Part shown: one piece after another, positions 1-8,049 of the stretch
Numbering within the stretch: the first letter of the stretch is position 1
How the letters are laid out: the number at the start of each line of letters is the position of its first letter
Source: an uncultured bacterium
Lineage (GTDB): Bacteria > Cyanobacteriota > Vampirovibrionia > Gastranaerophilales > Gastranaerophilaceae
Reading direction: 5' to 3'
Length of the DNA stretch: 42,709 nt
NCBI GenBank assembly: GCA_902766395.1
Contig: CACXDL010000004.1
Location: 1 to 42,709, forward strand
Notes under the pieces: model-generated
Database searches by the model: none
Told to the model about the DNA's origin: nothing
Seen by the model: only the letters and a program-made list of their open reading frames with translations
Program-made: the position numbers and the translations under genes

Positions 1-98
1 AGTGCCGGAGCAGCATGCGAGAGCAAGATGGCAGGGCACGGAGTCACATTTATTGCGAACAGGTCAAGACAGCCACGAGCGTAGCGAGAGTTCGACAA
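1..98 (+). repeat. Edge copy of a GC-rich dispersed repeat
   Basis: The first bases match, in opposite orientation, the repeat copies at 7921-7970 and 8050-8099 (shared core GCCGGAGCAGC, TGCGA, AGCAAGATGGCAGGGC). It is clearly GC-richer than the flanks. Arms GTGCC (2-6) and GGCAC (35-39) could pair around an inner imperfect hairpin at 15-27. The copy probably continues beyond the left edge. No gene is seen in it; the CGAGCGTAGCGAG stretch near 79-91 is part of the same high-GC block. Confidence 0.75.
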
Positions 99-845
99 TT
101 ATATAAATAAATTATATGTAATTATGGCTACTGAAGTTGCGAGGTTTAGAGATTCTACTGATTCTTTCATCTCAATTTTGATATCTTTTGTTGCAAAGTC
201 AATAAGTTCCTCAGACAGTCCATTTGCCTCGCTGCCAAACATAATCAAAGTTGGTAAGTTTGGAGTGTACTTTTTTAACATATTTTTAGAACGGGGAAGA
301 GTTGCAATTCGTTCAAAATTACAAAATAATTCTTTTAATTTTTCAATACTTTCAATGTGAATAACAGGAATTTTCCAAAGATTTCCGACAGAAGCACGAA
401 CACATTTCGGGTTGTATATATCAACGCTTTCTCCAAACAAAATTATTGCATCAACTCCAAAAGCAAGCGAGGATCTTACAATTGTGCCTAAGTTGCCTAA
501 ATCTTTTATGTCTTCAAGTAAAATAACTTTTCTTAGATTTTTTATGTTTTCTATGTTGTATACTTTTTGTATTCCAACAGCTATAGCCTCAGGAGCAGAT
601 TCTGTCGAGCTAATTTTTTTTAATACAGCTGAATTGGTTTCAATAACCAAGTTTTTTGCAAAATTGTATTGAGAAATGTTTTTCTTATCTACAAAGATTT
701 TTTCTATTTCAATGCCAAAGTCAAAAGCTTCTTTAATCGCTTTGTACCCTTCAAGTATAAATTTCCCGTATTGTTTGCGGTATTTTCTTTGTTGAAGTTT
801 TGTTGTTTCTTTTACCAAATCATTATTAACACTGGTTATTTCCAT
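99..845 (-). CDS. SpoU/TrmH-family RNA 2'-O-ribose methyltransferase
   Basis: A SAM-dependent SPOUT methyltransferase of 248 residues that should 2'-O-methylate a ribose in rRNA or tRNA. The N-terminal 75 or so residues match the RNA substrate-binding domain of the RlmB/TrmH type. The three SPOUT motifs are visible: LGNLGTIVRSSLAFG (116-130), FGSEANGLSEEL (203-214) and the knot-forming SLNLATSVAII (about 232-242). It is the last gene of a minus-strand operon, and its ATG overlaps the stop of the M24 peptidase by one base (TAATG), which implies translational coupling. The exact target nucleotide cannot be told; 23S rRNA is the most common for this length. Confidence 0.9.
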   Translation of the reverse strand: MEITSVNNDLVKETTKLQQRKYRKQYGKFILEGYKAIKEAFDFGIEIEKIFVDKKNISQYNFAKNLVIETNSAVLKKISSTESAPEAIAVGIQKVYNIENIKNLRKVILLEDIKDLGNLGTIVRSSLAFGVDAIILFGESVDIYNPKCVRASVGNLWKIPVIHIESIEKLKELFCNFERIATLPRSKNMLKKYTPNLPTLIMFGSEANGLSEELIDFATKDIKIEMKESVESLNLATSVAIITYNLFI

Positions 846-2407
846 TATTTAACCTCAAATTCTTCCAGCCATATTTTTTCTTCTTCACTAAGTATATTAA
901 AATTGATTAGTTTTTTTTCATAATTCATTTTTGCAAAAGAGTGAATTTGTCCGTCTTTATAATAACAAGAATTTTCCAGCCTGATACCAAATTCGCCTTC
1001 TTTATAAAGTCCCGGTTCTATAGTAAAACATGCCCCTTCAACAATTGGAGCTTTTGCAATATCTGAATTACTCAGATTGGGCGGATATTCATGAACATTA
1101 ATTCCTATTCCGTGTCCTAAACCGTGGTTGAATACAAAACCGTCAAGGTCTTCAGAGTTGAAAAAATCCCGAACATTTTTATCTATTTCAAATCCTGTCA
1201 AAGGCCTTTTAGTATGTTGCTTTGAGTAGTTAAAGCCTTTTAAAAACGCTTTTAAAACATATGTATATATTTTTTTATGAAGTTCACTCGGATTTCCTTT
1301 TACAAACACTCTTGTTATGTCGGTTGCAAGTCCTCCATCAAAGTATGCTCCACAATCTATAAGTACAAGGCTGCCGTCTTTAATTATTTCATCTTTTGAA
1401 GATTTTGAATAGTGCGCAAGTGCTGAATTTTTATCCTTTGCTATGATTGAGTTAAAGCTTAAACTAATTGCTCCTTGTTTTTTAAATTCTTTTTCCAAGG
1501 TGCAGGCAACGTCATATTCTGAGATGTTGTCATTTGTGTAAATAAAATCTCTTGTTGCACTCAGTGCAGCGTCTGTTTTTGAAAAAGCTTCTTTCAGATG
1601 CTCAATTTCGGCATCTGTTTTATGAGATTTCATTGTTTTAACCGGATTAGCCCCAAATTCAGCTGCATTATTCCCCAGCAAGTTATATTCATATGCATTT
1701 ATTGAATTTTTGTCTACATATACTTTATGTTTAATGCTTTTTAAAAATTTATGTAACCGGTCAGTTTTTTCTTGTGAAAATAAAATGGTGTTACCTTTAA
1801 AAATAATAGCTTTAGCCTTAATTTTAGCACTGAAGGGTTGTGAAAAATTGCGCATGTTAAACAGGTAAGAAACTTCATCTAAATCCGTAATGTACATCGC
1901 TTCTTTATCACTTAAGATATTAGAAATTTTACTGATTTTTTCTTTAGAGCTCATTCCACAGAGTTTTTCATTAAGAGAAACATTTTGTTTATATTCTTTG
2001 CTCTGATTATCATTATCAAAGGGATCTATATCCAACAAATTTATTTTTCGTTTTTGCTTAAGTACTTCAAATTTTTTTTGTGAATTCTTTTTTGAAAATA
2101 TTCCTAAAGTTTCGTTTTCAGGGATTCTGTTTATTAATTCATCAATGTACTTCTGCCCTTGTTGTAATTTTACGACAGTTACTTTATCAGGATCTACTTC
2201 CTGATCTGCCTGAATATGATATCTTCCATCTACAAATAAATAAATTGTTTCCGGTGTAACCAAAGCTTCTCCTGTTGAGCCTGAAAAATTTGTCAGTTTG
2301 TAGCGAGAATTCTCTTCCAGTGTGTTGTATTCAACCAAATATTCATTTGTAGAATTTACAAGCAAATAATTAAGATTATTTGCCTGCATAAAATTTCTTA
2401 TATCCAA
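845..2407 (-). CDS. M24 family Xaa-Pro aminopeptidase
   Basis: A 520-residue aminopeptidase P that removes N-terminal residues preceding proline. Residues 1-250 form two creatinase-like N-terminal domains and 260-510 the pita-bread catalytic domain. The likely dinuclear metal ligands are D351 and D363 (DCGAYFDGG...TDITR), H432 (HGLGHGIG), E464 (TIEPGLY) and E478 (IRLEN). The three-domain length fits the eukaryote-like/cyanobacterial long form more than the roughly 440-residue E. coli PepP. It lies 5 bases after the parvulin gene and overlaps the methyltransferase, so the three form one transcript. Cytosolic: no signal peptide. Confidence 0.92.
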   Translation of the reverse strand: MDIRNFMQANNLNYLLVNSTNEYLVEYNTLEENSRYKLTNFSGSTGEALVTPETIYLFVDGRYHIQADQEVDPDKVTVVKLQQGQKYIDELINRIPENETLGIFSKKNSQKKFEVLKQKRKINLLDIDPFDNDNQSKEYKQNVSLNEKLCGMSSKEKISKISNILSDKEAMYITDLDEVSYLFNMRNFSQPFSAKIKAKAIIFKGNTILFSQEKTDRLHKFLKSIKHKVYVDKNSINAYEYNLLGNNAAEFGANPVKTMKSHKTDAEIEHLKEAFSKTDAALSATRDFIYTNDNISEYDVACTLEKEFKKQGAISLSFNSIIAKDKNSALAHYSKSSKDEIIKDGSLVLIDCGAYFDGGLATDITRVFVKGNPSELHKKIYTYVLKAFLKGFNYSKQHTKRPLTGFEIDKNVRDFFNSEDLDGFVFNHGLGHGIGINVHEYPPNLSNSDIAKAPIVEGACFTIEPGLYKEGEFGIRLENSCYYKDGQIHSFAKMNYEKKLINFNILSEEEKIWLEEFEVK

Positions 2408-2412
2408 TGATA

Positions 2413-2697
2413 TTAATCCTTTTTGTCTGTAAGTTTAATTAAGTGCCATCCAAACTGAGTTTCAACAGGTTTTGAAAGTTCTCCGATTTCAAGATCAAAA
2501 GCTGCATCTTCAAATGGTTTAACCATCATTCCTTTTCCAAAAAATCCCAAGTCTCCTCCAACTTGTCCGGAAGGGCAAAGAGATTTTTCCATTGCGGCTT
2601 CTTCAAAATTTGTTTTTTCCTGAATTAATTCATTATACAAATCGTTTGCTTCTTGTTCTGTTTTTACTAATATGTGGCTTGCTCTGATTTCTGTCAT
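2413..2697 (-). CDS. Parvulin-type peptidyl-prolyl isomerase
   Basis: A stand-alone PpiC/parvulin domain of 94 residues catalysing cis-trans isomerisation of peptidyl-prolyl bonds. Visible family motifs are ASHILVKTE (6-14), CPSGQVGGDLGFFGKGMM (about 41-58), FEDAAFDL and the C-terminal FGWHLIKL. There is no signal peptide or chaperone domain, so it is like the small cytosolic PpiC rather than PrsA or SurA. An AGGAG ribosome site precedes the ATG and a good sigma-70 promoter lies just upstream (2727-2755). It heads the operon with a proline-specific aminopeptidase, so two proline-related activities are expressed together. Confidence 0.93.
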   Translation of the reverse strand: MTEIRASHILVKTEQEANDLYNELIQEKTNFEEAAMEKSLCPSGQVGGDLGFFGKGMMVKPFEDAAFDLEIGELSKPVETQFGWHLIKLTDKKD

Positions 2698-2726
2698 AAT
2701 ACTTTCTCCTATCTATTAAGGTCTAT

Positions 2727-2755
2727 ATTATAAAATAAAAAGGTTTGTCTTGCAA
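2727..2755 (-). promoter_or_regulatory. Sigma-70 promoter of the ppiC-pepP-spoU operon
   Basis: On the minus strand a TTGCAA -35 (2755-2750) and a perfect TATAAT -10 (2732-2727) are separated by exactly 17 bases. The start would fall near 2720, about 23 bases before the parvulin ATG. Confidence 0.7.
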
Positions 2756-2967
2756 TAATACAATACAAACCGGAAGTTATAAAACATGAAAAATTTCTGA
2801 ATAAAGCGTAAGTCCAAAACATTTTCTACCAAACCGCAAAAAGAAAAATCTTATCGCAACCCCGAAAAAGTGTCTGGATGCCTTGAACTTACAATTATAT
2901 AATAATTGGTCATGGAACAAATTTGCACCATTCGAAAGTATAGATTCGGGGGATACTTTTGTAGTAT
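2756..2967. other. Intergenic stretch with no recognised feature
   Basis: About 210 bases lie between the parvulin promoter and the hairpin at 2968. I see no open frame with a ribosome site and no riboswitch or known RNA signature in either strand. A short run of C-rich bases (CAACCCCGAAAAAG, about 2858-2871) stands out but I cannot assign it. Confidence 0.4.
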
Positions 2968-2997
2968 TTTTTTCTAATACTTTAGTATTAGAAAAAA
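2968..2997. repeat. AT-rich perfect palindrome upstream of tRNA-Gly
   Basis: Fourteen-base arms (2968-2981 and 2984-2997; core CTAATACT / AGTATTAG) are separated by TT. The ends are T6 and A6, so either strand would give a hairpin followed by a U run. It lies directly upstream of the tRNA promoter and might be a bidirectional terminator insulating the tRNA, or an operator. Confidence 0.6.
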
Positions 2998-3010
2998 GTT
3001 AATATATCTC

Positions 3011-3039
3011 TTGATTTTAAAAATTTGTTGTGTTAGTAT
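3011..3039 (+). promoter_or_regulatory. Sigma-70 promoter of tRNA-Gly
   Basis: TTGATT (3011-3016), a 17-base spacer and TAGTAT (3034-3039) place the start about 15 bases before the mature tRNA 5' end. Confidence 0.6.
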
Positions 3040-3061
3040 TTTTCTACAGTCAGTTACTTAT

Positions 3062-3137
3062 GCGGACGTAACTCAGTTGGTAGAGTATCTGCCTTCCAAG
3101 CAGACTGTCGCGCGTTCGAGTCGCGTCGTCCGCTCCA
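3062..3137 (+). tRNA. tRNA-Gly (anticodon TCC)
   Basis: A complete 76-base cloverleaf with encoded CCA (3135-3137). The acceptor stem GCGGACG/CGTCCGC pairs perfectly, the D arm is ACTC...GAGT, the anticodon stem TCTGC/GCAGA encloses CTTCCAA giving anticodon TCC (glycine GGA/GGG/GGN wobble), and the T arm GCGCG/CGCGT encloses TTCGAGT. It has its own promoter and is followed two bases later by an intrinsic terminator. Confidence 0.97.
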
Positions 3138-3138
3138 T

Positions 3139-3170
3139 AAAAAGCCCGTATCTGGGCTTTTTATTTTTTT
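3139..3170 (+). terminator. Intrinsic terminator after tRNA-Gly
   Basis: AAAAAGCCC (3139-3147) pairs with GGGCTTTTT (3154-3162) over a GTATCT loop, followed by more T. The AAGGAG ribosome site of the next gene starts at 3171, immediately after it, so read-through from the tRNA promoter would feed the downstream gene. Confidence 0.85.
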
Positions 3171-3183
3171 AAGGAGTACATAT

Positions 3184-3390
3184 ATGCAAAAAATTGAAAT
3201 CGGTAAAACTTACAGGCACTATAAAGGGAATATTTATAAAATTACCGGATTTGCCAGGCATTCTGAAACTCTGGAGGATATGATAATATATACCCCTCTT
3301 AAGACCGGGGATAGTTGGGTTCGTCCATATAAAATGTGGAATGAAGTAGTAGACGATAAAGGCACATTAAGATTTACACTTATTGACTAA
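3184..3390 (+). CDS. DUF1653 family protein
   Basis: A 68-residue cytosolic protein. The DUF1653 signature is clear: GKTYRHYKGNIYKITGFARH, SETLEDMIIYTPL, and WVRPYKMWNEVV followed by RF near the C-terminus. The function of the family is not established. AAGGAG lies 7 bases before the ATG. No separate promoter is visible between the tRNA terminator and the gene, so it probably depends on read-through of that terminator. Its stop codon directly abuts the stop of the convergent GspE-like gene (TAATTA, no base between). Confidence 0.88.
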   Translation: MQKIEIGKTYRHYKGNIYKITGFARHSETLEDMIIYTPLKTGDSWVRPYKMWNEVVDDKGTLRFTLID

Positions 3391-4773
3391 TTAACCAAGA
3401 TATTTTTGCAGCGTTTCTTTATCAAATACTTCTACGCTGTTTTTAGAGTGAATAAATATCATTGCAGATATTATAGATTTCAGAGTATCAAAATCAGAAA
3501 AAGCCATTTTCGTTCTAAGGTCATCCATATTATTTGCAAGAAATTCCATAATTACAGTTTTATCCGAGTAAACTAAGCTTGAAAAATAATCAAATGTTGC
3601 TTTAGATTTAATACCTTCCAAATATATAATGTCCGGATTTTGGAATTCAATGAATCTTGTTGCTTTATCCATATTAAACCCAACATTTTCATTAAATTCG
3701 CATTGATTAACGCCATTTAGTTCGTATTTTGAGATACTCTCAAGAGTCATAATATTTTTTGTTTCGGATTTTGCAGCCTCAAGCAGTAATGAATATATAA
3801 CATGTGTTTTGCCGCTAAGTGATGAACCACAAACAAGAATGATTCCCGGCTTATCCAATGCTTGTTTAATTTCTGTTAATTCTGATTTTGAAGAAATTAT
3901 TTTATCAAGTGCTTTTGGAGGTTTGTAGATTTTCAGAAATATACGTTCGCCCATAATTGTCGGGAATGTAGAAACACTCGCTATTACAATTATATTATCA
4001 ACTTTAAAGCATAATTTGCCCAACTGAGGAACTTCTGAGACTGAAGGATCAAGTTCAGATAATGTTTTTAATTTTGCAACAAAGGATGATACTAATACTG
4101 AAGGTAAAAATCCCTTATTGGAAACTTCTCCATGTTGCTTAAAGTTTACTCCAAGTCCTTCATCTTCTCCCTGAAAAATAACTTCGTGAACATCTTCAAT
4201 TATTGCTTGTTTAAGAATTGCTCTAATAATTTTTTGGATATGAGCATCGCTAAGATCTTCTTTATGAAGTTCTTCTTGCCAGTTGTATCCTGCGTTCAGT
4301 CCTGTAGATATATTGCCGACACTTACGTCGATATTGTATGATTCATCAATTTTTTTTAGTATATTATCTTCTCCGGCAAGTACCGGTTCTATTTCACATT
4401 CAGCAGATTCCATTATTTTATCTATAGCAAATAGATTTCTTGGGTCTGACATTGCTACTGTCAGAGTATTTTCGATTTTAAATAGCGGAATAATCTTATA
4501 TCTTCTGGCATCAGAGTATGTAATATATTTCAAACATTTTTCATCTAATTGATAATCTTCAAGGTTCACATATGGTGTGTGTAGTTTCGATTCAAGAAAC
4601 TTAATTAATTGTGCTTCAGTTATAAACCCTGAATCAATAAGAGCTTGACCAATATTAATATTTTGTGCATTTGCAATTTCTTCTGCCTGTTCAACAACTT
4701 CATATTGAACAAGTCCTTCTCTTACCAGGTCATATTTTAATGTTTCAAGTGTTTTATTTGTAATTGTGGTCAT
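3391..4773 (-). CDS. Degenerate GspE/PilB-like ATPase with MshEN N-domain
   Basis: A 460-residue relative of type II secretion/type IV pilus assembly ATPases. Residues 38-140 resemble the MshEN (GspE N-terminal) domain, which in relatives binds cyclic di-GMP (NIGQALIDSGFITEAQLIKF). The P-loop survives as GSSLSGKTH (316-324), but the Asp box reads TLESISKYELNG instead of TIEDPVEY, Walker B reads DIIYLEGI (381-388) without the GEIRD motif, the His box is not recognisable and the zinc tetracysteine is absent. It follows a CheY-like gene by one base, which suggests a signalling output rather than a pilus motor. No pilin or secretin genes are nearby. I infer nucleotide or c-di-GMP sensing with weak or no hydrolysis. 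Confidence 0.8.
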   Translation of the reverse strand: MTTITNKTLETLKYDLVREGLVQYEVVEQAEEIANAQNINIGQALIDSGFITEAQLIKFLESKLHTPYVNLEDYQLDEKCLKYITYSDARRYKIIPLFKIENTLTVAMSDPRNLFAIDKIMESAECEIEPVLAGEDNILKKIDESYNIDVSVGNISTGLNAGYNWQEELHKEDLSDAHIQKIIRAILKQAIIEDVHEVIFQGEDEGLGVNFKQHGEVSNKGFLPSVLVSSFVAKLKTLSELDPSVSEVPQLGKLCFKVDNIIVIASVSTFPTIMGERIFLKIYKPPKALDKIISSKSELTEIKQALDKPGIILVCGSSLSGKTHVIYSLLLEAAKSETKNIMTLESISKYELNGVNQCEFNENVGFNMDKATRFIEFQNPDIIYLEGIKSKATFDYFSSLVYSDKTVIMEFLANNMDDLRTKMAFSDFDTLKSIISAMIFIHSKNSVEVFDKETLQKYLG

Positions 4774-4774
4774 A

Positions 4775-5146
4775 TTATGAATCTTTTTCCAAATGCTTTT
4801 TTATACTATTTAACACGTCATCCAAATCAAAAGGTTTTGTTATGTACTCATCTGCTCCAGTTTCTTCTCCAATTAAGCGATCTTCTTCTTGGGAGCGAGC
4901 AGTAACCATTAAGATAGGGATATCCTTATATTTTTTATCAAATTTTAGAAGGCGGCTAATTTTATAGCCGTTTATTCTTGGCATCATAACATCGAGAATA
5001 ATTAAGTCAGGAGAAATTTCTCTTGCTAGTCTTAGTCCGTCTTCTCCGTCATATGCGCAATAACAAGTATAATCATTATTTTCTAATACAAATTTAAGGC
5101 TCTCAACTATGTCCTGCTCATCATCAACAATAAGAATCTTTTTCAT
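4775..5146 (-). CDS. Single-domain response regulator (CheY-like receiver)
   Basis: A 123-residue receiver domain with no output domain. The phosphorylation machinery is intact: acidic pair D9/D10, phospho-acceptor D52 (IILDVMMP), switch T82 (MVTARS) and K104 (YITKPF). It heads a two-gene operon with the GspE/PilB-like protein (one base between them), so the latter is the most likely partner. No histidine kinase is encoded in the window. It has an extended -10 promoter at 5177-5205. Confidence 0.95.
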   Translation of the reverse strand: MKKILIVDDEQDIVESLKFVLENNDYTCYCAYDGEDGLRLAREISPDLIILDVMMPRINGYKISRLLKFDKKYKDIPILMVTARSQEEDRLIGEETGADEYITKPFDLDDVLNSIKKHLEKDS

Positions 5147-5176
5147 TTTCTTCCCTTTACACCCCTAGATGATTGC

Positions 5177-5205
5177 ATTATAGCATGCTTTTCCGCGTAT
5201 GAAAA
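5177..5205 (-). promoter_or_regulatory. Promoter of the response regulator operon
   Basis: Minus strand TTTTCA (5205-5200), 17 bases, TATAAT (5182-5177) preceded by TGC, an extended -10. Confidence 0.6.
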
Positions 5206-5229
5206 TCTTGTTACAAAATTAATCAATAT

Positions 5230-5646
5230 TTAACTTACAAAAATTTTACCAATCGTATTGAAGTATTCAAGAATTTTTTCGTGTACCGCATATGGTAAAT
5301 CTTTTTTTGTATAATTTTTAAGATTTTTTATTGTGTAATGAGATAAAGGAATTAATTCTTCATGGGTATTTAAGTATTTCGTTTCCAAGCGGCTTGCAAA
5401 ATCCATTGCACAAAGATTTTCAAATGTTTTAGGTATCTCATCTGTGTATGCCAGAAATTTATGCATAGGTGTTTTTACTATATCCAGTGTTAAATCTCCT
5501 TTATTGTTTGAACCGATAAACATGTCTACAGGATACAATTGTCCTAAAGGTATTATTGATTTTACTTTTTCTTGATTTTGTTTTGACATATACTTAATTG
5601 AAGGTTTTATATAAGATATGCCAAAAGATACTTTATCTGTTTTCAT
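5230..5646 (-). CDS. Unknown protein with N-terminal DKVSFG motif
   Basis: Start chosen at the ATG at 5646 (138 residues, beginning MKTDKVSFG) because the longer frame would run 29 bases into the preceding gene; the ribosome site is weak (AGAGAAG, about 12 bases upstream), so this is tentative. I recognise no domain. The N-terminal DKVSFG echoes DKVSFTG and DKVEFTG in the two membrane proteins at 29179 and 36240. No signal peptide or membrane segment. It lies 16 bases after the TPR glycosyltransferase-like gene and is probably co-transcribed with it. Confidence 0.65.
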   Translation of the reverse strand: MKTDKVSFGISYIKPSIKYMSKQNQEKVKSIIPLGQLYPVDMFIGSNNKGDLTLDIVKTPMHKFLAYTDEIPKTFENLCAMDFASRLETKYLNTHEELIPLSHYTIKNLKNYTKKDLPYAVHEKILEYFNTIGKIFVS

Positions 5647-5662
5647 GTTTATTATAACTTCT

Positions 5663-7294
5663 CTAATTATTTTTTTTGCTATGTTTTGCAATTTCTATAA
5701 TTTTTTGTAGTGTTTGATCCCAAACATTCTCTTCTTTGTTTTGTATCGGTTTAACGGAATTATACCAACCAACATTTTCTCCGTTTGTTTTAAACCAGCG
5801 AAAATTTGTTGTTTTGTTAAATAATCCGTACGTTTTAACTCCAAGGGCTCCGGCAAGATTTAATATAACATTGTCTGTTGAAATAATCATATCCATTTTT
5901 TCTATTGCTTTTGCGCTATCTGTGAAATTATTGAAAGTAGATCCAAGAGGTATTATCTCTTCGATTGTTTCAGTTTCATCTTTTTGTAGAGAATATATTT
6001 CAGTGCCTTTTATTTGTGCAAGTTTTGCAAAATCTTTCAAGGTCAGGTTTCTTGAATTATAATTTGCATTTTTGTCTCCGCTGTATGCTATGCCAATTTT
6101 TAGTTTATCTGAAGGTGTTTTAGTTGTGTCTGTGCTTAAATAACCTTTTTTAAAGGGTATTGTTTCAGGCTCTGTTTTCAAAACATATGGAATGTCTAAA
6201 AGAGCCATAGTGTAGTCAAATTTTATTGAATTTAAATCTGTTTTACTTGGAATAATTTCAATATCTAAAGGCATAATTTCAGATTTTTTTATTAAGTCAA
6301 ACAATTCGTCCTGGACAACAAAAATAACTTTTTTTGCGAAATTTTTAAGATATGGCACAAAACGACAATACATTATTGTGTCACCGAAACCTTGTTCATA
6401 ATGTATTAATAGGGTTTTATTTTTTATATCAGAAGTTAAATCCCATCGTGGCTCCGGAGCGGGATATTTTAAGTTTATATCATCAATATTAAAGCGATGT
6501 GTTAAATATTTGTGCCCTTCGTATATCTGTCCACAGTGTATTAAAAACATCCCATAATTATAATAGTCTGTTTCTGTCGGATTATTGTCTAAGAGTAATT
6601 TATAATACTTGTCAGCATTTTCTCTATCATCTAATTTGTCGTAAATAAAAGCCAAACCGTGCAGTGAAAGTCTGTTATTAGGCTTTAACTTAAAAGCTTT
6701 TTGATAATATTCCAGCTGTTTATGTATAGAGTTCTTTTCAGTTGTTTTTGAATATAAATCTGCAAGTATGTTAAAGATTACTGATTTTGTTGAATCTATC
6801 TGAATATATTTTTCATAATATTCGATCGAGTTTTGAATGTCACCCGTTTTCTTATAGAAATCTGCACATTCTAAAAATAACAATGCTTTATTGGTTTCGT
6901 ATTGTTTGTATATGTCAATAAAGTTTTTTGCAAGTTCAACGTCAATACTCGAAAGAGATGAAGCAATTGCACTGTAATCTGTTGGATATAATGAACTTTT
7001 AACAATTAAAAACCTGTAGATAATAAGTGCTTGTATAAATTCTTTTTGAGTAATTTGTTCGCTTGCGAAATTTCTTAGTGCAGTAAAAAGCTCAAGCTTG
7101 TTATTTTCAGGTGCTTCCTGCTTCATTGGTTGAAATTTTTTATATAAAGAAATTATCTCAGTTCGGCAATTACTGTCTTGTGCATTTGATAAGATTGCCC
7201 TATCTAATTTTTGTAATAGTGCAGGGCTAATTATTTCAGAATCATATGCATAGTTGTCTTTTGTGAAAAGTTCTTCTATTCTCTCTTTAATCAT
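5663..7294 (-). CDS. TPR protein with C-terminal glycosyltransferase-like domain
   Basis: A 543-residue protein from the ATG at 7294; a longer frame to 7345 exists, but 7294 leaves room for divergent promoters with mscL. Residues about 80-270 contain tetratricopeptide repeats (helical pairs such as YYEKYIQIDSTKSVIFNILADLY in part). The C-terminal half (from about 290) carries LLIHYEQGFGDTIMYCRFVPY and a late STDNVILNLAGALGVKTYGLF, the pattern of TPR-linked glycosyltransferases related to the GT9/GT41 (B) fold. The acceptor and sugar are not predictable. Probably cytosolic. Confidence 0.8.
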   Translation of the reverse strand: MIKERIEELFTKDNYAYDSEIISPALLQKLDRAILSNAQDSNCRTEIISLYKKFQPMKQEAPENNKLELFTALRNFASEQITQKEFIQALIIYRFLIVKSSLYPTDYSAIASSLSSIDVELAKNFIDIYKQYETNKALLFLECADFYKKTGDIQNSIEYYEKYIQIDSTKSVIFNILADLYSKTTEKNSIHKQLEYYQKAFKLKPNNRLSLHGLAFIYDKLDDRENADKYYKLLLDNNPTETDYYNYGMFLIHCGQIYEGHKYLTHRFNIDDINLKYPAPEPRWDLTSDIKNKTLLIHYEQGFGDTIMYCRFVPYLKNFAKKVIFVVQDELFDLIKKSEIMPLDIEIIPSKTDLNSIKFDYTMALLDIPYVLKTEPETIPFKKGYLSTDTTKTPSDKLKIGIAYSGDKNANYNSRNLTLKDFAKLAQIKGTEIYSLQKDETETIEEIIPLGSTFNNFTDSAKAIEKMDMIISTDNVILNLAGALGVKTYGLFNKTTNFRWFKTNGENVGWYNSVKPIQNKEENVWDQTLQKIIEIAKHSKKNN

Positions 7295-7361
7295 CAAACC
7301 TATAATAGCATATTTATGATTTTGTAGTAAAATTATTTTATACAAGCAAAAGGAGATTTAT

Positions 7362-7853
7362 ATGCTGGATTTTATGAAAAAAGAATTAAATGAGTTTAAA
7401 GCCTTTGCTATTCGCGGGAATGTGATAGATATGGCTGTCGGTATCATTATAGGTGCTGCATTTGGTAAAATTGTTGATTCTATGGTGAACGATGTAATTA
7501 TGCCTCCACTTGGTTGGTTGATGGGGAAAGTAGATTTTGCTAATTTATATTTGACTCTTCCAACTTCTCTTGTTGATGGTACTATTCCTCATTACCCATC
7601 ATTAGAAGCTGCTAAAGCAGCAGGTGCTGTAACAATTAATTATGGGGTATTTATTAATACTTTAATTAGTTTCTTGATGGTTGCGTTTGCTGTATTTTTA
7701 CTTATCAAAGGTATAAATAAACTCCAAGCCGCAGCTAAAAAAGAAGAAAAAGCTGCTGAAGATGCTGCTCCAACAGTCAAACATTGTCCTAAATGTTTTT
7801 CTGAAATTGATATAAGAGCAACTAAATGCCCTCATTGTACTTCTGATATCTAA
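7362..7853 (+). CDS. mscL: Large-conductance mechanosensitive channel with C-terminal zinc ribbon
   Basis: A homopentameric membrane channel that opens under turgor stress. The N-terminal helix and TM1 are canonical ([28 protein letters not shown]), TM2 is at about 95-117 ([21 protein letters not shown]). At 163 residues it is longer than the usual 130-150 because the cytoplasmic C-terminus ends in a zinc ribbon with C142-x2-C145 and C156-x2-C159 after an acidic/basic linker. AAAAGGAG precedes the ATG and an intrinsic terminator follows, so it is monocistronic. The ribbon may sense metal or redox or bind a partner; that is inference. Confidence 0.96.
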   Translation: MLDFMKKELNEFKAFAIRGNVIDMAVGIIIGAAFGKIVDSMVNDVIMPPLGWLMGKVDFANLYLTLPTSLVDGTIPHYPSLEAAKAAGAVTINYGVFINTLISFLMVAFAVFLLIKGINKLQAAAKKEEKAAEDAAPTVKHCPKCFSEIDIRATKCPHCTSDI

Positions 7854-7873
7854 TAAGTTCGGGAATATAGATA

Positions 7874-7907
7874 AAATGTGAGTAAATTTATATTTGCTCA
7901 CATTTTT
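7874..7907 (+). terminator. Intrinsic terminator of mscL
   Basis: AAATGTGAG (7874-7882) pairs with CTCACATTT (7897-7905) and is followed by T. Confidence 0.85.
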
Positions 7908-7920
7908 ATAAATTAAAGTA

Positions 7921-7970
7921 TGCCATCTTGCTATCGCAAGCTGCTCTGGCTCTTCACACCGGCTTACGCA
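7921..7970 (-). repeat. Dispersed repeat, copy A
   Basis: It is 48/50 identical to copy B at 8050-8099 (129-base period) and related to the block at 1-98 on the other strand. The inner hairpin CTTGC-TATC-GCAAG is intact but the outer GAGCC arm is missing, so this copy looks truncated at its mscL-proximal end. Confidence 0.85.
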
Positions 7971-8049
7971 GTGCCTGTCAAATCACAGATTTGTTCGCTC
8001 ATTTCGTTGTACTGCATTCGCAACGGCACAGATATAATGTTCCGAGCCC
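7971..8049. repeat. Spacer between the two repeat copies, itself built of inverted repeats
   Basis: It is GC-richer than the flanks. GTGCC at its left end (7971-7975) is matched by GGCAC at about 8025-8029, CGTTG by CAACG inside it, and AAATC-ACA-GATTT forms a small hairpin. No coding frame with a ribosome site. Confidence 0.55.

Noticed and set aside
2700..2967. Possible structured RNA between parvulin gene and tRNA
   Set aside because: I found only a 6-base complementary pair (GTAAGT/ACTTAC) about 80 bases apart and no family signature; not enough.
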